Shown here one piece after another: positions 36,801-45,484 of a DNA stretch of 64,000 nucleotides. Both the position numbers and the translations under genes were made by a program. The notes beneath the pieces were generated by a model. The model saw nothing but the letters and a program-made list of their open reading frames with translations, was not told the origin of the DNA and ran no database searches. Position 1 is the first letter of the stretch; every line of letters begins with the position of its first letter. Origin of the DNA: CAYVZZ01 sp964456185 (GTDB lineage Bacteria; Pseudomonadota; Gammaproteobacteria; Pseudomonadales; Alcanivoracaceae); the NCBI GenBank assembly GCA_964456185.1, contig CAYVZZ010000001.1, forward strand, positions 1 through 64,000. Direction: 5' to 3'.

Positions 36801-38255
36801 ATGATTGATTCCCCCCTGCTTAACCGTTTTGATGCTTACATCAATGGCCAATGGGTCGCGGCGGATGATGGCCGCCAGCTGGCCGTTAGCAACCCGGCCA
36901 CCGGCGACACTCTGGCGCAGGTGCCATTCATGGGAGCCACCGAAACTCGCCGGGCGATTACCGCCGCCAAGGCAGCACTCGCTCAGGTGCCAGACATTAC
37001 TACCCGTCGCCGCTGGCTGGAACATATCCGCGACCGGCTTACTGAACAGCGCGAAGAAATCGGCCGCATCCTCTGCTTGGAACACGGCAAGCCCTGGCCG
37101 GAAGCTCAAGCGGAAGTGGATTACGCGGCCAGCTTTTTCGATTACTACGCGAAAAACATGGAAGCGTTTTTAGCGCCACGTCACCTGCCCGAGAAAGTGA
37201 AAAACTGCGATTGGACGGTTTATTCGCGGCCAGTCGGTGTGGTGGGGTTAATCACCCCCTGGAATTTCCCCATTGCCATGATTGCCAAGAAACTGGCTCC
37301 TGCCCTGGCCGCCGGTTGCCCCAGCATCACCAAACCGGCCGAGCTAACACCGCTTACCATGATGGCCTTGTTCCGCATCATGGATGACATCGATGATTTA
37401 CCCGCCGGCATGGTCAATCTGGTGATGGGCGATGCCGCTGCCATCGGCGGCGCGCTCATGGACTCGCTGGCTGTCCCCATGGTGTCATTCACCGGCTCCA
37501 CCCGCGTGGGCCGTTTGCTGATGCAGCAAGCCGCACCGCGCATCAAACGGTTGGATTTGGAACTGGGCGGCAACGCACCCTTTATCGTGTTGGATGATGC
37601 CGACTTGGATGCGACCGCCGACGGCTTGTTAGCCAACAAATTTCGCGGTGCCGGGCAAACCTGTGTCTGCGCCAACCGCGTCTTTGTGGCCGATGCCGTT
37701 TATGACGCCTTCGCCGACAAGGTGCGCGAACGCATGGCCGCCCTGAGAGTCGGCAACGGCATGGACGATGGCGTACACATCGGCCCGCTCATCAATCGGG
37801 CCGGTTACGACAAGGTCGCCGCTCATCTCAACGATGCAGTCAATCAAGGCGCACAAGTGCTCACCGGCCTACACCCCGATAACGCCTTGGCGAATGACTC
37901 CCTTTTCTTCACTCCAACCCTGCTGCGCGACGTTACCCAAAGCATGCTGTGCTTCAAAGAAGAAACCTTCGGCCCCTTGGTGCCACTGGTCCGCTTCCAT
38001 AGTGACGAGGAATTACTCACCGCTGCCAACGACACCGACTACGGCCTCGCTGCCTATGTCTTTGGCGGTGATAAAAAGCGTTTGCAACACATCGTCTCGC
38101 GACTACACTTCGGCCACTGCGCCATCAACACCGGCACCGGCCCTGCCGCCCCCACCCCCTTCGGCGGCATGCTCGGCTCCGGCATCGGCCATGAAGGTGG
38201 CGCCGAAGGCATTGCCGCTTATGTGGAATTACAGACAGTCCCGGACGGAAGTTAA
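36801..38255 (+). CDS. gabD: NAD(P)-dependent succinate-semialdehyde dehydrogenase
   Basis: 484 residues, aldehyde dehydrogenase superfamily, closest in pattern to GabD. The catalytic Glu is in LELGGNAPFIV near residue 255 and Cys in GQTCVCANR near residue 290; VGLITPWNFPIAM and SFTGSTRVGRLL bind the cofactor. It would oxidise succinate semialdehyde to succinate in GABA breakdown. No gabT lies nearby, so the true aldehyde could differ. It is close behind the BtuF-like gene and just ahead of the small HTH gene. Confidence 0.85.
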   Translation: MIDSPLLNRFDAYINGQWVAADDGRQLAVSNPATGDTLAQVPFMGATETRRAITAAKAALAQVPDITTRRRWLEHIRDRLTEQREEIGRILCLEHGKPWPEAQAEVDYAASFFDYYAKNMEAFLAPRHLPEKVKNCDWTVYSRPVGVVGLITPWNFPIAMIAKKLAPALAAGCPSITKPAELTPLTMMALFRIMDDIDDLPAGMVNLVMGDAAAIGGALMDSLAVPMVSFTGSTRVGRLLMQQAAPRIKRLDLELGGNAPFIVLDDADLDATADGLLANKFRGAGQTCVCANRVFVADAVYDAFADKVRERMAALRVGNGMDDGVHIGPLINRAGYDKVAAHLNDAVNQGAQVLTGLHPDNALANDSLFFTPTLLRDVTQSMLCFKEETFGPLVPLVRFHSDEELLTAANDTDYGLAAYVFGGDKKRLQHIVSRLHFGHCAINTGTGPAAPTPFGGMLGSGIGHEGGAEGIAAYVELQTVPDGS

Positions 38256-38269
38256 TCGCCTGGCATTAA

Positions 38270-38286
38270 ATATCATCAAGTGATAT
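38270..38286. promoter_or_regulatory. Candidate autoregulatory inverted repeat
   Basis: ATATCA (38270-38275) and TGATAT (38281-38286) with a 5-base spacer, 9 bp before the ATG of the small HTH gene. Position and symmetry suggest an operator for that protein. Confidence 0.4.
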
Positions 38287-38295
38287 ATTAAATCC

Positions 38296-38649
38296 ATGAA
38301 CAGGACAGCCATCACTATCGGCATTCTGCCACAAGACAAAATGCGCCAACGCGTCCTGGCCATTGCACGCGGCGATTACCAACCTGCGCCCGACGAACCG
38401 AAAGTCTGGTTTACCTCGATACGCTCATTAGCGGAGGTGTTAAGCGACGATAACCGTGCGTTGCTGGACGTCATCATGCAGCAAAGACCTGCTTCGATAT
38501 CGGCTCTGGCACAAGTGACGGGACGAGCACAAAGCAATTTGTCGCGCACTTTAAAAACCTTGTCGCATTACGGCATCGTTGAAATGAAGCGTGAAGGCAG
38601 GACAGTGCGCCCCATTGCCAAGACGAACCGCTTTACGATTTCGATTTAA
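38296..38649 (+). CDS. Small HTH regulator, HVO_A0114/antitoxin-like
   Basis: 117 residues. A short N-terminal segment is followed by a MarR-type winged helix: LLDVIMQQRPASISALAQVTG, RAQSNLSRTLKTLSHYGIV, then a wing with KREGRTVRP. This is the pattern of small HTH proteins often found as antitoxins beside DUF6516-type toxins. No toxin partner is seen upstream (gabD) or downstream (the convergent epmA). It may be an orphan antitoxin or a simple regulator of gabD. Confidence 0.7.
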   Translation: MNRTAITIGILPQDKMRQRVLAIARGDYQPAPDEPKVWFTSIRSLAEVLSDDNRALLDVIMQQRPASISALAQVTGRAQSNLSRTLKTLSHYGIVEMKREGRTVRPIAKTNRFTISI

Positions 38650-39621
38650 TTAAGCCCGTTGCCAAGGAAAGGCAATCACCTCATCGATATGCTTGGCGCC
38701 GAGTTTAATCATTAGCAGCCGGTCGATACCCATGGCCACGCCGGACACGGGCGGCAGGCCGGCTTCCATGGCTGCCATTAACCAGGGGTCGATTTGGCGT
38801 TCTGCTTTGTTGGCTTGTTGGCGTAATAGCTGATCCTGCTCAAAGCGTTGGCGTTGCTCTTTGGCGTCGCGCAGTTCTTGATAGCCGTTGGCCAGCTCCA
38901 CCCCAGCGGCATAGACTTCGAAACGTTGCGCCACGGATGAGCCTTGGCGGTCTTCGGCGATTTCTGCCAAGGCGGCAGCCCAAACCGGGAAATCGGTGAC
39001 GATGGTGAGTTGATTTGGATTGAATGCAGCCTCTACTTCGGTGGCCATGAGCCAGTCGACTAATGCCGGTTTATCCAGTTCGGGCAGACGTTTGTCTTTT
39101 TGACGGGCGTAACTGTCCAGCTCGTCACGACTCGCGGTGAGAGGGTCCAGCCCGGTAGCGCGTGCAAAGGCGTCACGGAATGCTATCCGCTCAGTACCCT
39201 TGATGTCGGGCAAAAGCTGCCACAGCAAAGCCACCACTTCGGCAATGAGCTGATGCAAGGAGAAATCCAGCCGATACCATTCCAGCAGGGTAAATTCGGG
39301 ATTGTGTCGACGGCCGCTTTCGCTATCGCGATAGACATGCGCCAATTGCCAGCATGAGCCGATACCGGCCGCCAGCAGGCGCTTCATGTGATATTCGGGA
39401 GAAGATTGCAAATAGCCGTAGCCATCCACGGCGATGTTGTCGATGTGCAGGTCGGTGACGCCAAAGTGTGCGAGGTGTGGGGTATCCACCTCAAGCACGC
39501 CTTGGGCATCAAAGAAGTGGCGGATGGCGCGATAGACATCGGCGCGCGCCTGCATGGCCGCGACGTTAGCGGTGGGCGGCCAGTTGTCGTTGACCGCCTT
39601 TCCACGCTTAAACCACCCCAT
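38650..39621 (-). CDS. epmA: EF-P (R)-beta-lysine ligase
   Basis: 323 residues, a class II lysyl-tRNA synthetase paralogue without an anticodon-binding domain. Motif 2 is seen as HVYRDSESGRRHNPEFTLLEWY and motif 3 as GVAMGIDRLLMIKLGA (read in parts). It attaches (R)-beta-lysine to Lys34 of EF-P. The start is 12 bp after the efp stop, so efp and epmA form an operon, which places substrate and modifying enzyme together. The stop abuts that of the convergent HTH gene. Confidence 0.95.
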   Translation of the reverse strand: MGWFKRGKAVNDNWPPTANVAAMQARADVYRAIRHFFDAQGVLEVDTPHLAHFGVTDLHIDNIAVDGYGYLQSSPEYHMKRLLAAGIGSCWQLAHVYRDSESGRRHNPEFTLLEWYRLDFSLHQLIAEVVALLWQLLPDIKGTERIAFRDAFARATGLDPLTASRDELDSYARQKDKRLPELDKPALVDWLMATEVEAAFNPNQLTIVTDFPVWAAALAEIAEDRQGSSVAQRFEVYAAGVELANGYQELRDAKEQRQRFEQDQLLRQQANKAERQIDPWLMAAMEAGLPPVSGVAMGIDRLLMIKLGAKHIDEVIAFPWQRA

Positions 39622-39633
39622 TGGACGGCCGGT

Positions 39634-40203
39634 TTATTTTTTCACGCGTGACGCATACTCGCCCGAGCGGGTATCGACTTTAATGACTTCGCCTTCTTGG
39701 ACGAACAGGGGCACGTTAACCACCGCACCAGTCGATAGCGTGGCAGGCTTACCGCCGGTGCCCGCCGTGTCGCCTTTCAGACCCGGATCGGTTTGTACGA
39801 TTTCCAGCTCGACAAAATTAGGCGGCGTGACGATAAGCGGCTCGTCGTTGTAAAGCGTCACCATGCACATGTCTTCTTCTTTCAGCCATTTGGCGTTGTC
39901 GCCCACAGCATCGGCGCCAGCCGCCTTCTGCTCGAAGCTGTTGGTGTCCATGAAATGCCAAAACTCGCCGTCGTTGTAGAGATATTGCATCTCGGTTTCC
40001 ATGACGTCGGCGGCTTCCAGGCTATCACCGGATTTGAAAGTACGCTCCCAGACTTTGCCGGTGTTCAGGTTGCGCAGCTTAACGCGGTTAAAGGCTTGTC
40101 CCTTACCCGGTTTAACAAACTCGTTTTCCAAGATGGAACACGGATCGCCGTCCAGCATGACTTTCAGACCGGAACGGAATTCATTGGTAGAATGGCTCGC
40201 CAT
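39634..40203 (-). CDS. efp: Translation elongation factor P
   Basis: 189 residues from the ATG at 40203. It relieves ribosome stalling at polyproline. The modified lysine is Lys34 in KPGKGQAF, matching E. coli numbering, with Lys rather than the Arg of rhamnosylated EF-P, in agreement with the presence of epmA and epmB. Three beta-barrel domains are evident by length. It is divergent from epmB and upstream of epmA. Confidence 0.97.
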   Translation of the reverse strand: MASHSTNEFRSGLKVMLDGDPCSILENEFVKPGKGQAFNRVKLRNLNTGKVWERTFKSGDSLEAADVMETEMQYLYNDGEFWHFMDTNSFEQKAAGADAVGDNAKWLKEEDMCMVTLYNDEPLIVTPPNFVELEIVQTDPGLKGDTAGTGGKPATLSTGAVVNVPLFVQEGEVIKVDTRSGEYASRVKK

Positions 40204-40291
40204 AGAAAAGTTACCCCAAATCATATTGTGCAAAGAGCGACATCATAGCAAAGCAGGCTCCTGCTTTACATCTGCCGCCTTAAGGATTCCC

Positions 40292-41260
40292 ATGTCGAAG
40301 TATGTTAATTCGGTGCGTGAGCTGCTGGAGATAGTCGGCCTTACCGCAGAAGAGGCCGGTTACAGTAGCCAAGCCGACAGCGAATTTCCCTTGCGATTAC
40401 CGCGTGCTTTTCTTGAGCGTATAAAAAAGGGCGACCCGCAAGACCCCATCCTGCGTCAGATTTTGCCCCACAAAAACGAAATGCAGGCAGTCAGCGGCTT
40501 TACCGACGACCCAGTGGGTGAAAGCGGTTTTTCGCCAGCTTCGGCTGTGCTGCAAAAATATCCGGGACGTGTTCTGTTAATTGTCACTGGGGCGTGTGCG
40601 GTAAATTGCCGCTATTGTTTTCGTCGCCACTTCCCCTACTCTGAACAAGAGGCATCACTAACACAGGCATTCGAGTGGTTGGCGCAACAGCCGTCTATTC
40701 ACGAGGTCATTCTCAGCGGTGGCGACCCGCTCACCCTCAGCCAACGCCGCCTGGCCAGCATTCACCAACGCCTAGCCGAGTTGCCCCACATCACACGATT
40801 ACGCATTCACTCGCGCACCCCCATTGTCGACCCCTCCTGCATTACCGAGGAGTTTGTCGCGCTCTTTTCGGACCCACGGTTCCAGGCCTCCTTGGTGGTA
40901 CACGTTAATCATCCCAACGAATTAACCGATGATGTCGCTAACGCTTTAATGCCACTACGCCAAGCGGGCGTCACCTTGCTCAATCAAAGCGTGTTGCTCG
41001 CCGACATTAATGACGACGTGGAAACGCTCACGCACCTCAGCGAACGGCTGTTCGCCTGTGGCATTCTGCCCTACTACCTACACCAGCTGGACAAGGTAGC
41101 AGGCGCTGCACATTTCGGGGTGGATAATCAAAAAGCGCTGACATTACACCAACAACTGCGGGATCAGCTATCGGGCTTCCTGGTTCCTCGGTTGGTTGTT
41201 GAACTGGCAGGAAAGCAGTCAAAAACACCGCTTATCGAAGGGCGCCACCAATCGCAATAA
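40292..41260 (+). CDS. epmB: EF-P beta-lysylation protein (lysine 2,3-aminomutase-like)
   Basis: 322 residues, radical SAM and PLP enzyme that converts L-lysine to (R)-beta-lysine for EF-P modification. The cluster motif CAVNCRYC is near residue 106, followed by FRRHFPY; the PLP lysine is probably in HQLDKVAGAAHF. It lacks the long N- and C-terminal extensions of catabolic lysine aminomutases. The ATG at 40292 has AAGGA seven bases upstream. It is divergent from efp with 88 bp between starts. Confidence 0.95.
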   Translation: MSKYVNSVRELLEIVGLTAEEAGYSSQADSEFPLRLPRAFLERIKKGDPQDPILRQILPHKNEMQAVSGFTDDPVGESGFSPASAVLQKYPGRVLLIVTGACAVNCRYCFRRHFPYSEQEASLTQAFEWLAQQPSIHEVILSGGDPLTLSQRRLASIHQRLAELPHITRLRIHSRTPIVDPSCITEEFVALFSDPRFQASLVVHVNHPNELTDDVANALMPLRQAGVTLLNQSVLLADINDDVETLTHLSERLFACGILPYYLHQLDKVAGAAHFGVDNQKALTLHQQLRDQLSGFLVPRLVVELAGKQSKTPLIEGRHQSQ

Positions 41261-41335
41261 CATCAAGTTAGGTATAGAAGTTAATAAGGCGCTTTCATTT
41301 ACAAGACGAGTTAAATATTTTAAATTGAGACAGTT

Positions 41336-41351
41336 TGTGATATTTGTCACA
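41336..41351. promoter_or_regulatory. Perfect CRP/Vfr-type site
   Basis: TGTGATATTTGTCACA matches the TGTGA-N6-TCACA consensus without mismatch. It lies in the 202-bp AT-rich region ahead of the PilZ-like gene and fimX, 112 bp before the start at 41463. Confidence 0.75.
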
Positions 41352-41462
41352 ACGCGAATGACGATAACAATGCCTTTTGCCAGCTAAATATGGCACAGGT
41401 CGGGCTACTAATAAGAAAACGGCAAAGGAACACCCCAACTTGCCGCACGCCGAGGGGGCGAT

Positions 41463-43205
41463 ATGCCAACGAATGACATCCTGCAATTAAAACTGCCCGA
41501 ACAGGATCTGTCTCGCCTATCCATCGGCAGTACCAACCCCAAGAAGCTGCGTGCGTGGATCGACGACTTGCCGCCATTTAATCTGGGCGAAAGCGCACAC
41601 CGTCTTTATCGTTTATTATCCGAGCTGGATCGCATTAAGCTCGATTATCGCAAGCGGCTTCCACTGCTTGAAATGCTGTTACCGTCGGTCGAGCACATCA
41701 GTCAGCGCTTAAGCAAACACTACCTTAATCAACCCTTGGTGTTACCGGCCAAGGCACAAAAAGTGGCCAGCCTGACACAGGCGTTACAAGGGCACCTCGC
41801 CAATGGCTACAAATTAGTCGCCGTACAAGGTCAAGCCAAGCTACCCAAACGTGACGCCCGCCTCAACGTCACATTGGCATGCTACCGAGGTATCAGCACA
41901 CTAACCAACGCGCTGTTGCGCTGTTATCAACTTTACTTTCCTATCCCGTCAAACCTGTGGCTAGAAATTCATCAGTTATATGCTCTGGCGGAACAACACA
42001 AGCTCGACAACAAAGCATTACCGCTGGAAGGCAGCCCCACGGTTAAACGTGCCTACCTACAAGCACTCTTGCTGGCCAGTGCGCGTCCCAACCAGCTACG
42101 CCAGCAAGAAACCGAGCAAATATTCAACGCCAGCGCCAGTTGGAGCGACTGCGTCGACATCCATCGCGATCGGCTGCGAGACGATCTTTTTGCGGTTGAC
42201 CTAAACGCAGACAAACCGCCTCAATACCAATCCCAGCTAAAAGAGGAAAATGACCACTGTCGCTTCCTAGACACCAGCCCGCTCATTCAGCAATTGTCGC
42301 GTCGGCCTGAGGTCTCCGATTTAACACTTCCTCAAGGCATGTCGCCGCTTTTAGTATCGCACCTTCGGCAGGCATGGGGCTCACTGGCAGAACGCTCATT
42401 TCGACGTATTGAGCAGGCTGGCCACTTGGAAATTTGTCTCGGTTTGCGCGCCGTGCACTATTATCTGTGTGGAGAACAACACTTCCAGCAGTTCCTTCAC
42501 GACGGTACGCAACAGGTGGCATCGCACAACCGTTTTGTTGAACGCTCGGTGCAAAAGGAAGCCATGGGCAGCGACCCTTGGGGTCAAGTATTTGAGACCC
42601 AAGCCACCGTCATTGGTGATGAGATTGATTTCTCTGCCTCCAAAGGATTTGAAGGAAGAGATGACGAAGAACCAGATTATGCCTCACGCCAAGTCGAGAA
42701 AATTAATGCCAGCCCCGGTGGTTACTGCCTCATTTGGCCGGGCGACACCCCCTTCCAATTGCGTACTGGTGAGTTAGCAGCGGTGCGCGACGGCCACTCC
42801 GAATGGGCGATTGGCGTCATCCGCTGGGTACGCCAAATAAGTGGCGGCAGTGCGCAATTTGGTGTCGAAATTATGGCGCCTCGTGCCCAACCCTGTGCTG
42901 CACGCTTAATTAAGAAAACCGGCGATTCTGCCGATTACATGCGCGCCCTATTATTGCCGGCACTGGATGCCATCAGCCAGCCCATCACCCTGCTATTACC
43001 CACTGTGGGCTTCCAAAGCGGCAAGAAGGTTGACCTGCAGCAAGGCGCCGAACACACGCGTCTGCTGTTATCTCGCCGCCTGTCAGGAACCGCCAGCTAC
43101 AATTTATTCACCTATCACGATGAAACGCACAAAACGGCTGACAATAATTCTAACAACGCCCCCCAAGAAAAGGGTATGTTTGATGCCATCTGGGATGATC
43201 TGTGA
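41463..43205 (+). CDS. PilZ-like domain protein, FimX neighbour
   Basis: 580 residues, no signal peptide or membrane segment. The long N-terminal part is mostly helical and without recognised domains. The C-terminal part (about residues 415-530) reads like an atypical PilZ domain: SPGGYCLIW near residue 420, a strand LRTGELAAVRDG, and the IGVIRWVRQISGG...FGVEIMAP pair. The classic RxxxR and D/NxSxxG motifs are not clean. Related genes lie directly before fimX in Pseudomonas. It is likely a c-di-GMP-linked pilus regulator, by position and domain; its upstream region holds a perfect CRP/Vfr-type site. Confidence 0.65.
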   Translation: MPTNDILQLKLPEQDLSRLSIGSTNPKKLRAWIDDLPPFNLGESAHRLYRLLSELDRIKLDYRKRLPLLEMLLPSVEHISQRLSKHYLNQPLVLPAKAQKVASLTQALQGHLANGYKLVAVQGQAKLPKRDARLNVTLACYRGISTLTNALLRCYQLYFPIPSNLWLEIHQLYALAEQHKLDNKALPLEGSPTVKRAYLQALLLASARPNQLRQQETEQIFNASASWSDCVDIHRDRLRDDLFAVDLNADKPPQYQSQLKEENDHCRFLDTSPLIQQLSRRPEVSDLTLPQGMSPLLVSHLRQAWGSLAERSFRRIEQAGHLEICLGLRAVHYYLCGEQHFQQFLHDGTQQVASHNRFVERSVQKEAMGSDPWGQVFETQATVIGDEIDFSASKGFEGRDDEEPDYASRQVEKINASPGGYCLIWPGDTPFQLRTGELAAVRDGHSEWAIGVIRWVRQISGGSAQFGVEIMAPRAQPCAARLIKKTGDSADYMRALLLPALDAISQPITLLLPTVGFQSGKKVDLQQGAEHTRLLLSRRLSGTASYNLFTYHDETHKTADNNSNNAPQEKGMFDAIWDDL

Positions 43206-43348
43206 TTGCCTAAAAATCATGGTAGACTTTGGCGTGTATTTCGCCGCCACGTCGAGGCATCGCCCCTAAAAAATGACGGCTCAAAACTGGCTAACTGACT
43301 GGTTTTATTTGTTTTATTGGCACAACCACCCTTGGAGCATCCACTCGA

Positions 43349-45412
43349 ATGAGCTACAGCTTGGACACCATTCGCCTGCTGATGGCACATGACTCGCAGG
43401 ACACCGCCGAACAGCTCATCAACTTTTTGCGCAATGCCGGCCGCGCCACTCGTGCGCAACTCGTACTGTCCGAAGATGACCTGATCAGCGCACTAAAATC
43501 GGGCACTTGGGAAATATTTTTATGCCGCCCCCAATTTGGCAACTGCGATTACACCCAAGCACTTAACCATCTTCAGCGATTAGGTAAATCGCCTTTAACC
43601 CTCGTACTGGATGACGATCTCAACGCTGACAAGCTGGCCGCCGCATTGGAAGCAGGTGCACAGGGCGTGGTACCACAAGACAATCGTGATTTATTGCTTA
43701 ATCTGATCAGCCAGCAGTTACACACCATCCAACTGCGTCGTGAATTGCAGCAAACAGAAATTGAGTTACACGACGCCGAAAAGCGCCTCAGTGTACTCAT
43801 GGACCAAAGCCGTGACGCCATTGCGTACGTTGTCGACGGCATGCACATCCATGCCAACGATGCTTACCTAGAGCTGTTTGGTTATGAATCGGTTGATGAT
43901 TTGGCCGGCATCCCCATTATGGATATGGTTTCCAGTGACAATCACGACAGCCTAAAAAAGGTATTACGCAGTCGTGCTCAAGACAGCAGCAAAACGCACG
44001 ATTTGGACTGCCGTGGACGCAGCCAGCAAGGCGAAGAATTTAACGCCACCTTCACCTTCTCGCCCTCGACATTTGACGGTGAAGATTGCACTCAAATTGT
44101 CATTCGCACTGAAAGCGGTGTCGATGAAGAGACCTTACGTCAAATCGCCCAAACCGATAGCACCACCGGCCTACCCAATCGTGGCGCTTTCCTGGAGCGA
44201 CTGGATCAAGCGCTCGCGAAGACCGTTAACGACGGCCAAACCTCTGCCATCTACTACCTGCGCATTGATGCCTTTGAACAATATCAAAGCGAGCTTGGTA
44301 TCAGCGGCGCAGACGCCATGTTGAAAGCGGTGGCGGCCGCCTTACAACAGCATGCAAAAGACGCCATGCTGGCACGAGTCAGCGAAGAGGAATTTGCGCT
44401 GCTTGAGCCATTGGCCGATCAAGATGAAGCCCATGCCCGCGCCGAGTCACTGCGTGCGTTAATCGAAAAGCTAATGCCTGAGGTGCAAAGCCGCACACTT
44501 AAAATCACCGCTAGCATCGGCGTCAGCTTTACCCGCGAAGACAGCCGCAACAGCCAAGCCGTGCTCACCAAGGCACTCGAATGCTGTAATCGCGCCCGTG
44601 CCGAAAGCAACGGCCAAAAAGGTAACGCCGTTGTGGTACATAATCCCATTGATGATCTGAAAGCGGGATCGGATGAGGCCATTGCCCTGACCATTAAGCA
44701 GGCACTCGATAAAAACAGCCTAGAGCTGCAATATCAAAACATCATGAGCCTGGGTGATGATGCCAGCTTCTTCTTCGAAGTGTTTGTTAACCTACCCCAG
44801 GAAGACGGCTCGGTCTTGGATCCGGCTAAATTTATGCCCGTTGCCGGCAAACAAGGGCTGGCCTCAAAGGTCGATCGCTGGGTAGCGCTTAATGCCATGA
44901 AAGAAGCCACCGCAACCAAAGCAGATATCAAGTTGCTGATCAATATTAGCGGCCCCTCCCTGCAGGACAAAGGGCTGGGCGACTGGATGGTAAAGGCCGC
45001 TCGCGCCACCAAAATCAAACCTCAGAATCTTGTCTTCCAAATCAACGAGGGCGACGCCGATCTTTACCTCAAACAGGTAGCCGCCTTTGCCCAAACCGTC
45101 AACGATGCAGGCTGCCTGTTTTCTATCAGCCGCTTCGGCGGCGCACTGGATCCGGCCAAGCTGCTCAAGCATGTCCCGGTTCAAATGGTCAAATGTGAGG
45201 GCAGCTTCACCCGCGAGCTAGGCAACGAAGAACAGCGCAACAAATTGGCGGATTTAGTCACCCAAGCGAACGATCACGAAATCAAAGTTCTTATTGGCTT
45301 TGTCGAGTCGGCTGAACAAATGCAGCAACTCTGGACGCTGGGCGGCGTCTCTTATTTACAAGGCTACTACCTCGCGCCGCCCGAACCTAAAATGGTGTTA
45401 GAAAACGACTGA
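43349..45412 (+). CDS. fimX: FimX-like degenerate REC-PAS-GGDEF-EAL protein
   Basis: 687 residues. An N-terminal receiver-like domain (1-125) lacks the phospho-acceptor Asp (WEIFLCRPQFG). A PAS domain spans about 145-265. The GGDEF domain has SEEEF in place of GGDEF, and the EAL domain has EVF in place of EAL, so neither synthesis nor breakdown of c-di-GMP is expected. The EAL end YLQGYYLAPP is kept. This is the pattern of FimX, a c-di-GMP effector that sits at the pole and drives type IV pilus assembly. It follows the PilZ-like gene by 143 bp and fits the Pil-Chp cluster in this window. Confidence 0.9.
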   Translation: MSYSLDTIRLLMAHDSQDTAEQLINFLRNAGRATRAQLVLSEDDLISALKSGTWEIFLCRPQFGNCDYTQALNHLQRLGKSPLTLVLDDDLNADKLAAALEAGAQGVVPQDNRDLLLNLISQQLHTIQLRRELQQTEIELHDAEKRLSVLMDQSRDAIAYVVDGMHIHANDAYLELFGYESVDDLAGIPIMDMVSSDNHDSLKKVLRSRAQDSSKTHDLDCRGRSQQGEEFNATFTFSPSTFDGEDCTQIVIRTESGVDEETLRQIAQTDSTTGLPNRGAFLERLDQALAKTVNDGQTSAIYYLRIDAFEQYQSELGISGADAMLKAVAAALQQHAKDAMLARVSEEEFALLEPLADQDEAHARAESLRALIEKLMPEVQSRTLKITASIGVSFTREDSRNSQAVLTKALECCNRARAESNGQKGNAVVVHNPIDDLKAGSDEAIALTIKQALDKNSLELQYQNIMSLGDDASFFFEVFVNLPQEDGSVLDPAKFMPVAGKQGLASKVDRWVALNAMKEATATKADIKLLINISGPSLQDKGLGDWMVKAARATKIKPQNLVFQINEGDADLYLKQVAAFAQTVNDAGCLFSISRFGGALDPAKLLKHVPVQMVKCEGSFTRELGNEEQRNKLADLVTQANDHEIKVLIGFVESAEQMQQLWTLGGVSYLQGYYLAPPEPKMVLEND

Positions 45413-45484
45413 TTTCGGGTTACCCTGAGTAGCCGTTATACTGCTAAACAACACTGTTTTTCGTTTTCTTTTGCCGGATCGCCC

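Noticed and set aside
43270..43325. Hairpin terminator between the PilZ-like gene and fimX
   Set aside because: AAAAC/GTTTT pairing is weak and AT-only; the sequence is compatible with readthrough.
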